Origin: Prolixibacteraceae bacterium
GTDB lineage: Bacteria > Bacteroidota > Bacteroidia > Bacteroidales > Prolixibacteraceae
Reading direction: 5' to 3'
Assembly (NCBI GenBank): GCA_003506435.1
Contig: DOAQ01000016.1
Span: 62,001 to 126,000 of the forward strand
Length of the DNA stretch: 64,000 nt
The notes beneath the pieces were generated by a model, which was not told where the DNA came from, did not search any database, and saw only the letters and a program-made list of their open reading frames with translations. Position 1 is the stretch's first letter. Each line of letters starts with the position of its first letter. This document shows positions 44,140 to 53,313 of the stretch, one piece after another. The position numbers and the translations under genes are program-made.

Positions 44140-45927
44140 TCACTTATTGATGTCCATTTTTTGACAACTTCGGTAGCCCTGCCAATCTCCCGAATAATAT
44201 GCCTTCCTGATTTTTTCAACACAATCAGTACATTCTTTCCGCGTGTACAAATTAATAAGATCGTTGAACAGGTAAAACTGAAGCCAATATCCATGATGAT
44301 ATTTTTGCCTGACTGATTTCGGGTGCATCAGTAACGAGTACCAGCTTTCATTAATTCCTTCTTTTTTAGCCAGTTCAACCGCTCCCAGGGCATTCTTCCA
44401 AATATCTTCTGCAACGGATTTTTTTAGCTTTATAAAATCGGAGTAATCCATTGATGCTGTGTTTATTATTTCACATCGGTCATCAATTCCGAGTGAATGA
44501 AGCGAAACGGCCTGTTCGAAAATAGTATCTCCGTCCAAATCATATTCAATCTGGTCGAAGAAACCGTTGTTATCGGTGTCGGCGTATTGGATGGTTGCAA
44601 ACAACGGGGGTTGTTTTTGCAGGCGTTCCGGCCCATAGCCGTCGTAAAGGCCACCCATTCCCTGAAATGACCAGGCATTTTGGTCGATCCTCCAGGTTCC
44701 TTTTTCCGCGCCATAAAGGTGTATGCGGCCATCGAACCGACTGATGTATAGCTGCCCATTTCCTGAATTGTCGGCATCCCATTCGCCACGGTCGCCCGAA
44801 GCATCGGCCTGCGGGTTATTGTCGATACCCTCGTTTCTTTTCCCAATTTTGAAAGGGTTTCTCTGCTCATAAAATTCAACCCGTTCCCATCGGGCACAAT
44901 CGTCGTCTTCGTCGTAAACCAGTTGCGCCTGATCCCATTTGCCCCGTTCAAAAATCAGGTTCCATGCTGTTTCATGCCCGGGATAAATGAGTTCTGAAAT
45001 TTGTCTCCATTTTGGGTCAGCAAAAAACTGATCGGCCTCAGGCAGTCCGCGCATGTTATTAAACCGGTGTACCTGGTCGAGGTAATCAAACCCTTTCTCT
45101 CCGGCAAATCCGATGGTCATGTCAAAATCAAATTCATTGCCGGGATTGTTGTCGTTATCCAGATCGAAGGCCATGGAAGCCCAGGTTATTTTTCCTGAAA
45201 AAAGCTGCAATGATCCGGTTTCCGATTCTTTTCTTTCAGGAATGTCGAGCAGACGAATTGCCATTTCTGTTAATCCGTCGTTATCGGGATCGTAAAACAG
45301 AAACGGATTTTCCCAATTCAACCGGGGATCATTGATACGGTCAGGCGAACAATGCGCTTTCAGAAATAAACTTTTTCCGTGGTAATCTTCATAAAAATCT
45401 GAATTTCCATCGTGCAGCCAGCAACGTAATTTCAACTGCTCCCAGTCTATATTATTGAAAATATTGTCTTTATCGGTATCAATTACCCACATGTAATGCC
45501 CTCCCGATCTGCCTTCAGGAATGTCAATGAACACCTGCATATCGGCTTTTTTATCCCCGTTGGTATCGTTCCAGTCGATCATCAAATCAGTAGCAGAACT
45601 GTATTTCCCATCCTTGTTCCAGTCGATCATCAGACAATCGTTGTCGTTGTCGCCTTCCCAATCACCGGATTTCATATCATCGTCGTCGTCGATCCATTGC
45701 ACCGGAATATCACGAATTGTGAACGTCTTCAAAACATCGGGATCACCATCGTTATCCAAATCCAGATATTCTGTCTTTTTATCGGAAGAAGGAGGCGGAA
45801 GCCGGTATGAGTTGATCTGTAATCCGATATTCCAGTACGATGTTTGTTTTTTCAGGGGTTGCGTTTCCTGTGAGAATGAAAACAAATTGAGAAATAACAA
45901 AATAAGAGCAAAAAGAATATTCTTCAT
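44140..45927 (-). CDS. Secreted Asp-rich protein with about ten Ca-binding-like loops, function unknown
   Basis: 595 residues, signal peptide ending near SFSQ. The protein is full of EF-hand/dockerin-like acidic loops: DLDNDGDPD, DWNKDGKY, DTNGDKKAD, DTDKDNIFNNID, DPDNDGLTE, DLDNDNNPGNEFD, DASGDRGEWDADNSGN, DTDNNGFFDQ and DLDGDTIFE, with a stretch of five Asp near residue 78. These loops sit in a larger body with Trp-rich conserved parts (GGHYMWVIDTD, ENPFLFYDPD, WSFQGMGGLYDGYG). The last 100 residues are helical and lack such loops. I do not recognise the family. It lies directly upstream of sigma/FecR of PUL 2, so a surface glycan-binding or degrading role is plausible but unproven. Confidence 0.75.
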   Translation of the reverse strand: MKNILFALILLFLNLFSFSQETQPLKKQTSYWNIGLQINSYRLPPPSSDKKTEYLDLDNDGDPDVLKTFTIRDIPVQWIDDDDDMKSGDWEGDNDNDCLMIDWNKDGKYSSATDLMIDWNDTNGDKKADMQVFIDIPEGRSGGHYMWVIDTDKDNIFNNIDWEQLKLRCWLHDGNSDFYEDYHGKSLFLKAHCSPDRINDPRLNWENPFLFYDPDNDGLTEMAIRLLDIPERKESETGSLQLFSGKITWASMAFDLDNDNNPGNEFDFDMTIGFAGEKGFDYLDQVHRFNNMRGLPEADQFFADPKWRQISELIYPGHETAWNLIFERGKWDQAQLVYDEDDDCARWERVEFYEQRNPFKIGKRNEGIDNNPQADASGDRGEWDADNSGNGQLYISRFDGRIHLYGAEKGTWRIDQNAWSFQGMGGLYDGYGPERLQKQPPLFATIQYADTDNNGFFDQIEYDLDGDTIFEQAVSLHSLGIDDRCEIINTASMDYSDFIKLKKSVAEDIWKNALGAVELAKKEGINESWYSLLMHPKSVRQKYHHGYWLQFYLFNDLINLYTRKECTDCVEKIRKAYYSGDWQGYRSCQKMDINK

Positions 45928-46006
45928 GGTTCGTTGGTATGTTTATTTATTCGGACAAATATAAATGAATCCTTTCTATCAGATTACGTTATACGTAAAA
46001 GTTTAG

Positions 46007-46185
46007 ACTTCTTCTGACAGCAGGAATATTTTTGCCCTACCCGGGCAAAGAGTTTTATACTCTTGGGATGTTCGTTAAAAAGTGGGAGCTTTTTGCGCCC
46101 CCAGACCATTCCAGCCGGACAGGATATTCCTGGCAGGTTGATCTCCACCAGAGCCTGTTTCCGCATCACCTGTCAGAAGCGAAGA
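46007..46185. repeat. Short segment between inverted TTCTGACAG copies, inside the IS
   Basis: The last part of the IS481 copy is about 165 bases lying between acttcttctgacag (46007-46020) and ctgtcagaagcgaag (46170-46184), an inverted pair. It replaces the 3-prime end of the transposase gene and matches no IS481 coding sequence I know. It could be a small inserted element or a rearranged IS end. Confidence 0.35.
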
Positions 46186-47030
46186 TACATTTTTTTGATA
46201 CAGAGTATCGGAAGCGTTCACAAATGCCGTTTGTCTGCGGATGTTTTGCTTTGGTGCGTGTATGGTCAATGTCTTCAATAGCCAGATACAACTGGTATTC
46301 ATGATGCTCTCTGGCTCCGCAATATTCGGTTCCCCGGTCAGTTAATATTCTGAACAGTGGAATATTACTCTGTTCGTACAAAGGCAAAACCCGGTCATTG
46401 AGCATATCGGCTGCAACCAGCGCATTTTTAAGGTCATAGAGTTTAACCTGGGTAACTTTGGCAAAGGTATCGATATAGGTTTGTTGACAGATACTTCCAA
46501 CTCCTTTGATTGTGCCAACGTAATAAGTGTCCTGAGCCCCGAGATAACCCGGATGGTAGGTCTCTATCACCCTGTGCCTGCTTTTCCTCCTTGGCTTTTT
46601 CAAGTGCAACAACTTGCGTTTCAGTCAACACCAACCCTTCCTGAGCCGCCCGTTTTTCAAGCAGTTTCAGACGTTTGGAGTAAGTTTCCATATCGTTGCA
46701 AAGCCAGACACAACAAATGCCAGCCGGGGAAATGAAAACACCTTTTTTCAACTCATTCCATGCACGAACTTGCCTGAAAGCCGGAAAATCAAGAGCAATT
46801 TGTTTGGCTTGTTCTTCTATTGCCTCTTCAATCCAGTTTTTGAAATTGGGCTTTCTTCGGGAAACTTCCCGGGGGGCTAACCCGCTTCCTTGCTCATACA
46901 ACTCTTTGAAACGATAAAAACTATCCCGGCTGTAGCCAAATATCTTGCATGCCTGGGAAACATTTCCTAATTGCTCCGATAAATTGAGTAGTCCTAACTT
47001 GGTTTTAATTAATTTTACTTCAGTATTCAT
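46166..47030 (-). pseudogene. IS481-family transposase, frameshifted and truncated
   Basis: Starts at the ATG near 47030 (MNTEVKLIKTKLGLLNLSEQ). The N-terminal helix-turn-helix reads GNVSQACKIFGYSRDSFYRFKELY. The frame breaks at about 46565-46575 (after KEEKQAQG); the rve/DDE core continues in another frame: ETYHPGYLGAQDTYYVGTIKGVG, DRGTEYCGAREHHEYQLYLAIEDIDH, KHPQTNGICERF. The expected C-terminal part (about 70 residues) is replaced by unrelated sequence from about 46200 down. Not functional. IS481 genes are normally a single frame, so programmed frameshifting is unlikely. Confidence 0.75.
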
Positions 47031-47158
47031 TTCTGACAGTTTTTTGTGGATTAAACTTCTTTTGTTTTGCAATCTCAAATTTAGTTTAATCCCTAACTGT
47101 CAGATTAAGTTGTGACTAATGCATATTATAAGGTAAAATCATTTTAGTAAAGCAGATT

Positions 47159-48088
47159 ATGGAAAACTTCACTATTCATGACGACAAATGGCAGGACGTA
47201 CAAGACCTGAAATTAATGGATGATGGTTTATTCAATCATCGGCTTCCGGAGGATTTTCCATTATCTGCTATTTATCTGAGTTTTCCGGAAAACTTTCAGT
47301 CAATACCCAACTATCACCACTTTTTTGAAATATGTTACATTTATGAAGGAAAAGGTATTTTTATACATGAGGATAAGCAATATCCGGTAGAAAAAGGAGA
47401 TATTTTTATTGTAAGTACTTCACGTTTTCATAGCATGAAATCAGGCTCCACAGGCATATTAAAAACAATTTGTCTGACTTTTTTCCCGGAAGTAATTTAT
47501 CAGTCAGGTACATACGATACTGATTATTTGTTTCTGCTTCCTTTTTATTACAATTACGAAGAAATCAATCATCGCATAGGAAGTAAGAACCCCAATATTA
47601 AGATGCTCACAAAATACTTTCTGGAGCTTGTATTGAGCATGAAACAACCTTCTATTTTTCAGAAACAGGCCATGAAGGTGGGTTTATACAACCTGCTGCT
47701 TCAGGTTTTGATATGTTACGAGGAAACGTTTTTAAATCAGCCTGTTATTCTGAAAGATCAATACCACCTTGACCGCTTAAAAAAGGTCTTGGATTTCATT
47801 CAGGAAAACTACCAGAGACAGATTCAGTTGGATGAGATTGCAGAACTCTCGGGATTTTCCAAAACCTATCTGTGCAAATATTTCAAGCGGATTACAGGTC
47901 GGTCCATCAACGAATATATTATCAGGTGCCGGTTAAATGAAGCAAGGCGCCTACTCATATACACCGATACCCCAATTTCCCAGATTGCATACGGTGCGGG
48001 ATTTAATAGTCACAGCTATTTCAATCGTACTTTCACCAGGATATTTCATCAGAACCCTTCTGAATTTCGTAATGTCAACAGAAGCTAA
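47159..48088 (+). CDS. AraC-family transcriptional regulator
   Basis: 309 residues, cytoplasmic. N-terminal cupin-like sensor about 25-120 (YHHFFEICYIYEGKGIFIHEDKQYPVEKGDIFIVS), C-terminal AraC DNA-binding domain about 205-305 with two helix-turn-helix motifs (QIQLDEIAELSGFSKTYLCKYFKRITGRSINEYI and PISQIAYGAGFNSHSYFNRTFTRIFHQNPSEFR). It opens the plus-strand cassette and most likely controls it in response to a sugar or sugar acid bound by the cupin. Confidence 0.93.
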   Translation: MENFTIHDDKWQDVQDLKLMDDGLFNHRLPEDFPLSAIYLSFPENFQSIPNYHHFFEICYIYEGKGIFIHEDKQYPVEKGDIFIVSTSRFHSMKSGSTGILKTICLTFFPEVIYQSGTYDTDYLFLLPFYYNYEEINHRIGSKNPNIKMLTKYFLELVLSMKQPSIFQKQAMKVGLYNLLLQVLICYEETFLNQPVILKDQYHLDRLKKVLDFIQENYQRQIQLDEIAELSGFSKTYLCKYFKRITGRSINEYIIRCRLNEARRLLIYTDTPISQIAYGAGFNSHSYFNRTFTRIFHQNPSEFRNVNRS

Positions 48089-48237
48089 GATTGTTCAAGC
48101 TTTAGATTAAGAATGTGAAATGCTAATTCTCTTTACAGAATTACCTTTGATAGTGTACTATGCGAGAGTATGCTGAAAAGGAATTTTGTGAACAGAGATA
48201 ATTCTCAGGTTGAAGAGATTCTCAAATATCAAAAAGA
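48089..48237. other. Spacer between the regulator and the catabolic cassette
   Basis: 149 bases that should hold the promoter and operator of the cassette. No clear inverted or direct repeat for the regulator is visible. Confidence 0.35.
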
Positions 48238-49008
48238 ATGAAACCGTCATCATTAAGGCTTGAAGAACTTACATGGCTGGAAATCCGGGGTTTGTTATCA
48301 AATGGGTGGACGAATGTAATCATCCCTTTAGGAGCTACTGAACAGCACGGACCCGGTTTACCGCAGGGAGTAGATACCTGGCACGGATTGGAGACAGCGC
48401 TCCGGGCTGCCACAAAGCTTGGGAAGACGTTGGTCGGCCCGGCGATACCAATTGGTTATTCACAAGAGCACATGGCTTTTCCCGGATCGCTTTCCCTGAG
48501 AAAAGAAACCTTATCATTATTGCTTGAAGATATTGCCGAAAGCCTCGCGAAGGGAGGATTTACTTTTATTTATTTCTGGTTTGGACATGGAGGTGACTGG
48601 GCAATTGCGCAACGGTGCCTGCCTGCTTTACGCAAACGATGGGAGGGTTGTACAGTTACCTATACGGAAGATATTGGTAGTTACATTGCAACGACCTGGG
48701 ACTGTTACCCTTTACAGGAAGGTATATCCCTGGAAATTTCAGGGTCGCACGCGGGTGAATTTGAAGCCTCCATGCTTGCTGCAATCAGGCCGGAATTACT
48801 AAGAAAAGATAAACTGGAAATTGGAGACCCACGCCCTCTAAGTGAAATTATGGATCAGATGATGGAAGAAGGAATACAATCCGTATCAAAAAACGGAGTT
48901 TTGGGTGATCAGCGTTTTGCCGATGCCGATCGTGGCAATCGTTATCTGGATTGTCTTGCCGATTGGTTGGTTGCCGATTTTAAAAAACAACTTGCAAATG
49001 ATGAATAA
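48238..49008 (+). CDS. Creatininase-family metal-dependent amidohydrolase
   Basis: 256 residues, cytoplasmic. Family blocks: PLGATEQHGPGLPQGVDTWHG with metal ligands Glu35, His37 and Asp46; HMAFPGS; FWFGHGGDW (His117, with Asp120 where the family usually has Asn); and SGSHAGEFEASM with another Glu ligand. Members hydrolyse cyclic amides or formamides in creatinine, pterin or riboflavin metabolism, with two metal ions. In this cassette, between a dehydrogenase and an acid-sugar dehydratase, it may open a sugar lactone or lactam. That role is inferred from context. Overlaps the next gene by 11 bases. Confidence 0.85.
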   Translation: MKPSSLRLEELTWLEIRGLLSNGWTNVIIPLGATEQHGPGLPQGVDTWHGLETALRAATKLGKTLVGPAIPIGYSQEHMAFPGSLSLRKETLSLLLEDIAESLAKGGFTFIYFWFGHGGDWAIAQRCLPALRKRWEGCTVTYTEDIGSYIATTWDCYPLQEGISLEISGSHAGEFEASMLAAIRPELLRKDKLEIGDPRPLSEIMDQMMEEGIQSVSKNGVLGDQRFADADRGNRYLDCLADWLVADFKKQLANDE

Positions 49009-50032
49009 GAGATATTTAAAGATTGGTTTTATCGGCGCTGGTCGTGTAGCTGATGTTCATTACAATGCCTTACAGGAATGTGGCGAAGTGGCTCAATTGG
49101 CAGCATTTTGTGACCTCAGGCCAGAGGCTGTTTATTCCCGCCAAAAAGAATGGGGAGTTCCCGGATTTGCTTCCATTGCTACAATGCTTGATTCCGTACA
49201 GCTTGATGCAGTTGTAGCTCTTGTACCCCATAATATTCATCTGGATGTGATGAAGAAATGTCTCGAAAGAAAATTACCGGTATTGCTCGAAAAGCCTATC
49301 GCAGCGAAGATGGAAGAGGCTTTAGAAATTACCCGGCTAAGTGATGAAGCGGGCGTTCCTGTTTTAGTGGGTCACAACGGACTTTTCCATCCGTCACTGG
49401 ACAGAATTGTGAAGTTTGTTTCGGAAGGTTGGATAGGCAAGCCGTTGATGGCTTCTGCAAAGTCGTTACAGTGGCTTGATTTCAGGCCATGGGATTTCAG
49501 AAAAAGTCTTGAGCAAACTGGAGGCGGAGCATGGATGGATTGCGCCGGACATCTGATTTACAGATTAAATGCGATACTTGGCGAGGTTCAGGATGTTACC
49601 GGATTTGTTTCCCACCAGGCGCGTGATGAGATGGAAGGAGAAGATACGGCCATAGCAGTATTACGGTTTGCAAGCGGTGTTATTGGTCATGCAGTAGTGA
49701 GTTACGGTTGTAAGTTACCCGGATATGAAAAAGACTGGCCCTCCGGTTGTGAACAGATGTTGATGGTGTCAGGTGACAAAGGAATGGTAGAATACCACAT
49801 TTGTCCGGATCCGCATATCCGGTATTATACAGAATTGGAAGGTTGTGAAATTGCCAAACCAGGAGTATGGGAAGAAGTAGCCGTTGACGAACCTTTTGAG
49901 ACGAGCTTCACTGAACAAATGCGTCACTTTCTGGAATGTGTAAACGGAAAACAAAAATGCAAGGTGACTCCCATGGATGCAACCCGCCTTCTCAAAACAT
50001 TATTGAAGCTTTATGAAAATCAGGAAAATTGA
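48998..50032 (+). CDS. Gfo/Idh/MocA-family NAD(P)-dependent oxidoreductase
   Basis: 344 residues from the ATG at 48998 (a second ATG follows at 49001); a longer frame from 48905 lies within the preceding gene. Rossmann motif [18 protein letters not shown], the family signature LLEKPIAAK with Lys99, and the [16 protein letters not shown] segment with Asp181 and His185 typical of catalytic residues. No signal peptide, so cytoplasmic. Expected to oxidise a hydroxyl of a sugar or cyclitol to a ketone or lactone. Overlaps its neighbours on both sides (11 and 20 bases), so tightly coupled. Confidence 0.92.
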   Translation: MMNKRYLKIGFIGAGRVADVHYNALQECGEVAQLAAFCDLRPEAVYSRQKEWGVPGFASIATMLDSVQLDAVVALVPHNIHLDVMKKCLERKLPVLLEKPIAAKMEEALEITRLSDEAGVPVLVGHNGLFHPSLDRIVKFVSEGWIGKPLMASAKSLQWLDFRPWDFRKSLEQTGGGAWMDCAGHLIYRLNAILGEVQDVTGFVSHQARDEMEGEDTAIAVLRFASGVIGHAVVSYGCKLPGYEKDWPSGCEQMLMVSGDKGMVEYHICPDPHIRYYTELEGCEIAKPGVWEEVAVDEPFETSFTEQMRHFLECVNGKQKCKVTPMDATRLLKTLLKLYENQEN

Positions 50033-51125
50033 ACCTTATATTATGCACATCCCGGTAACAGGTGATGGCATTGCCGACAGCACGCATACCATCACCCATT
50101 GGGGGATTGTTGGTGCAAGAATTGAAACGGAAAGTGGAATAACCGGATGGGGGTTCACTGGTACCCATGCATTTTTACCTGGTGATCGTTTGATTGCCAG
50201 TTGTATCAGGGATTGTTATGCTCCACTTCTTATTGGAGAGGAAGCAGACCGAACAGAAGAATTAGTAAAGAAAATATTGTATTACCCTGCTATGCAGTGG
50301 ATTGGTCGTGCCGGAATAACTCAATTGGCTATTGCTGCTATTGATACGGCATTGTGGGATATTAAAGCAAAAAAATACAATATGCCTCTTTGGGAATTGC
50401 TTGGTGGGGCCACAAAAGATGTGCTTCCTGCCTATAATACAGATATAGGGTGGTTATCCATTCCCTTAGATAAACTGGCGGATGGTGCAAAACGTGCCGT
50501 AGAATCAGAGGGCTTTCCGGGAGTGAAGATTAAAGTTGGTTCATCTGATTCCACCATTGATTTAAAAAGACTTCAGGCAGTGCGTAAAGCAATAGGGCCT
50601 GAACCCATGCTGGCCATTGATGCAAATGGTCGGTGGGATTTACAAACCTGCCTGCAATTTTGTAAAGAAGCGGAGGCTTTTGATATTTATTGGTTTGAGG
50701 AACCCATGTGGTATGACGATGTGAAGATACATGCCGAATTGGCAAGACAAACCCGGATACCAATTGCCCTTGGTGAACAACTTTATACGCCGGATGCATT
50801 TAAGAATTTCATCAATGCCGGTGCTGTTCATTATGTCCAGCCCGATATAACACGTCTGGCCGGGATAACCCAATTTCTGGAAGTTGCAGAAATCATACAT
50901 GAAAATCATTTACCACTTGCTCCGCATGTTGGGGATATGGGGCAGGTTCACGTGCATCTCGCTTTTAGCCACAAAGCATGTTCTATGCTTGAATATATTC
51001 CATGGATCAAAGATGCGTTTATTGAACCGATATGTGTCGAATCCGGATATTATAAAAAACCTGTGCTTCCTGGAGTGGGTACTACTCCAACAAAAAAAGC
51101 GCTGGAAAAGTACGTTGTAGGTTGA
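50013..51125 (+). CDS. Mandelate-racemase-type enolase superfamily acid-sugar dehydratase
   Basis: 370 residues. Catalytic set of the MR subgroup is visible and evenly offset from mandelate racemase: KIK (Lys172/Lys174), metal ligands Asp203 (DANGRW), Glu229 (WFEEPM) and Glu255 (GEQLYT), the His305-Asp278 dyad (PHVGDMG and VQPDIT) and Glu327. This is the pattern of sugar-acid dehydratases such as galactonate or rhamnonate dehydratase, which give 2-keto-3-deoxy acids. The exact substrate is unknown. Starts 20 bases inside the end of the oxidoreductase gene. Confidence 0.92.
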   Translation: MKIRKIEPYIMHIPVTGDGIADSTHTITHWGIVGARIETESGITGWGFTGTHAFLPGDRLIASCIRDCYAPLLIGEEADRTEELVKKILYYPAMQWIGRAGITQLAIAAIDTALWDIKAKKYNMPLWELLGGATKDVLPAYNTDIGWLSIPLDKLADGAKRAVESEGFPGVKIKVGSSDSTIDLKRLQAVRKAIGPEPMLAIDANGRWDLQTCLQFCKEAEAFDIYWFEEPMWYDDVKIHAELARQTRIPIALGEQLYTPDAFKNFINAGAVHYVQPDITRLAGITQFLEVAEIIHENHLPLAPHVGDMGQVHVHLAFSHKACSMLEYIPWIKDAFIEPICVESGYYKKPVLPGVGTTPTKKALEKYVVG

Positions 51126-51179
51126 TTTTCAGGGTTCTCTATAAAAGAGAAAAAACCTAATTAAAAGACAGATATCGAA

Positions 51180-52190
51180 ATGGACATTAAAATTAATGAA
51201 ACAGAGTACAAAGGTCAGAAAGCGTTGACTATTGAGTCGGATGTATTGAAAATTCAGTTTCTTCCGGAAAACGGTGCGAAAATATCGTCATTGTTTTACA
51301 AACCTTTGGAGAAAGAGTGTTTTGTTCAACGGGAAGGCGATCAGTTCAGGAAACAGCCGTACGATGGGGTTTACCTGAAAGCTGACGGAGCAGGTTTCGA
51401 TGACATGTTTCCCAATATTGATGAGTACTATTACGACAAATATCCATGGAAAGGTACGCGTCTTCCTGATCATGGAGAAGTATGGTTCCTGCCTTGGGAC
51501 GTTGAGGTTCAGAAAGAAAAATTATATTTTAAAGTGAATGGAATAAGGTTGCCATACATTTTGGAAAAATGGGTTAGCATGCCCCATAAAAATACTCTTC
51601 GAATCGAATACAAAGCAACCAACCCAACTCCATTTGATATGGATTTTAGCTGGGCAGGGCATGTTATGCTGAATACGGAGGAAGGAGCTCAAATATATTT
51701 GCCCGATGACCTTAAGAATGCATATTGTACGTATGCCAAGAGTGGCTTTCTTGCCAACTATGGCGATGAATTTTCGTGGCCGGAGGCAGTTGCAAAGGAC
51801 GGCTCTGTTTTTCATGCTGACAGGATCAGAAGCCGTTCCACGGATGACGTACTTAAATACTATTTTAAGAATCAGTTGAAAGAGGGCTGGGGCGCCATGC
51901 GATGTCCTTCCGACAATAGCATTGTTGGAATATCCTTTCCGCCTTCTCAAGTGCCGTATATGGCTTTGCTGCATAACGAAGGAGGAAGCCATGACATTTG
52001 GGGTATTGATGACTATTGTTTCTATTTCGAGCCTTGTACATCGGCATTTGACAGGCCGGATATTGCCAGACTACATGGAATGGATAGTGTTCTTAAAGCG
52101 CGTTCATCCTATTCCTGGTACCTGAATATTTCAGTAACAGAAGGTGAAAATGTCAGGAAAGTGACTGAAGACGGAATTATAATGATATAA
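51180..52190 (+). CDS. Aldose-1-epimerase-like (galactose mutarotase fold) protein
   Basis: 336 residues, no signal peptide. Beta-sandwich mutarotase features: an N-terminal VLKIQFLPENGAKISSLFYKP, DGAGFDDMFPNID, LPDHGEVWFLPWDV with His, LRIEYKATNPTPFDMDFSWAGHVMLNTEEGA with a second conserved His, and a closing YCFYFEPCTSAFDRPDIARLHG. The HG-E and GH segments fit the catalytic His and Glu region, although the family often has changed specificity. It probably interconverts anomers of the sugar used by the cassette. Confidence 0.8.
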   Translation: MDIKINETEYKGQKALTIESDVLKIQFLPENGAKISSLFYKPLEKECFVQREGDQFRKQPYDGVYLKADGAGFDDMFPNIDEYYYDKYPWKGTRLPDHGEVWFLPWDVEVQKEKLYFKVNGIRLPYILEKWVSMPHKNTLRIEYKATNPTPFDMDFSWAGHVMLNTEEGAQIYLPDDLKNAYCTYAKSGFLANYGDEFSWPEAVAKDGSVFHADRIRSRSTDDVLKYYFKNQLKEGWGAMRCPSDNSIVGISFPPSQVPYMALLHNEGGSHDIWGIDDYCFYFEPCTSAFDRPDIARLHGMDSVLKARSSYSWYLNISVTEGENVRKVTEDGIIMI

Positions 52191-52191
52191 T

Positions 52192-53199
52192 ATGGAACAG
52201 TTGACAGGATTTCTTTTGGTAATTATGGCAGGGACTTTTCAGGGACTTTTTATGCTTCCATCTACAATGACAAAGAACTGGAAATGGGAACATTACTGGA
52301 TGCTTTTTGCCATGTTAGGAATGTTTGTTATCAATGTTTTGATCGGGCTATTGCTTATGCCACAAATTCTTGATATTTATCGGTCAGTGCCATTGGGAAA
52401 TATATTTTTCCTGATGGCTTTTGGAATGTTGTGTGGAGCTGGTTCAGTATTGTTTGGCCTGGCAATGGCCAGACTTGGTATGGCCCTGGGATATCCTATT
52501 ATTATGGGGGTTAATGCCGGAGCGGGAGCCTTATTGCCTATGTTGATTTTCAACCCTCTGTCTGCTATCTCTTTAAAAGGAATATTGGTCTTTACAGGAG
52601 TTTTAATGATAGTTGGAGGGGTTATATTTTGTGGAAAAGCAAATGCGTTAAAAGAGAACAGTTCCGATACACGGAGAACATCTAAGAAATATGTGTCAGG
52701 TATTGCCATGGCTATTGTAGCTGGTGTCCTTTCAAGCGCTCCAAACCTGGCAATGGTGTTAAGTGGTAATTTGATTCAGACGGCGGTCTCTTTCGGAGTT
52801 TCAGAATCCAGTGCCGGAAACATTGTATGGCCCTTGTTTTTCACTTTTGGAGCAATCGTCAACGTTGGATATTGTGTCTTTCTGATCATTAAAAATAAAA
52901 ATGTAAAAGATTTCTTTGTGAATTTCAGCCTTCGAAATGCAGCATTGATTTTTGCCATGTCATTGTTATGGATATTGAGTCTTTATTTATATGGAATGAG
53001 CGCTGGAAAGCTGGGTAATTGGGGAACTATTATTGGATGGGCTTTGTTTGTTTCTCTTTCAATTATAATAGGAACCCTGGCGGGAATATGGAGAGGAGAA
53101 TGGCCTGACAACCTGGTAAAGCAAAAGAGATATTTAAATATTGGCCTGGGTATTTTGGTGCTTGCGGTTTTTGTTATTTCGCTTAGTAACATGGTATAG
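52192..53199 (+). CDS. RhaT-like sugar permease (DMT superfamily)
   Basis: 335 residues with about ten membrane segments and no signal peptide. Resembles the L-rhamnose-proton symporter RhaT: an N-terminal GTFQGLFMLPSTMTKNWKWEHYWMLF, GMLCGAGSVLFGLAMARLGMALGYPIIMGVNAGAGALLPML and the central loop followed by GNIVWPLFFTFGAIVNVGYC. RhaT imports L-rhamnose across the inner membrane. Here the substrate is probably the sugar or acid sugar handled by the dehydratase. It starts one base after the mutarotase stop codon. Confidence 0.88.
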   Translation: MEQLTGFLLVIMAGTFQGLFMLPSTMTKNWKWEHYWMLFAMLGMFVINVLIGLLLMPQILDIYRSVPLGNIFFLMAFGMLCGAGSVLFGLAMARLGMALGYPIIMGVNAGAGALLPMLIFNPLSAISLKGILVFTGVLMIVGGVIFCGKANALKENSSDTRRTSKKYVSGIAMAIVAGVLSSAPNLAMVLSGNLIQTAVSFGVSESSAGNIVWPLFFTFGAIVNVGYCVFLIIKNKNVKDFFVNFSLRNAALIFAMSLLWILSLYLYGMSAGKLGNWGTIIGWALFVSLSIIIGTLAGIWRGEWPDNLVKQKRYLNIGLGILVLAVFVISLSNMV

Positions 53200-53313
53200 T
53201 TATCTTTATGAGGATAGAATATTCTAATCACTATATTTATTTGACTTATAAGCGTCCGGATAAAAACAATACAGTATTGAAGATTGAATAGAAATAGTTT
53301 AAAAATTCACCTT

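Larger units (their letters stand above)
46007..47110 (-). mobile_element. Degraded IS481-family insertion sequence
   Basis: About 1.1 kb bounded by imperfect inverted repeats acttcttctgacag (46007-46020) and ctgtcagattaagt (47097-47110), which match at 12 of 14 positions. It contains one transposase gene with a frameshift and a missing C-terminus. I did not see a target-site duplication. It sits between PUL 2 and the AraC cassette, where transcription direction changes. Confidence 0.7.

Noticed and set aside
44466..44951. Minus-strand frame of 161 codons in another phase inside the Asp-rich gene
   Set aside because: It arises from the many GAT/GAC codons read out of phase; composition is random and it lacks a signal or domain.
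46443..47078. Programmed frameshift in the IS481 transposase
   Set aside because: IS481 transposases are normally encoded in one frame, and the gene also lacks its C-terminal part, so simple decay is the better explanation.
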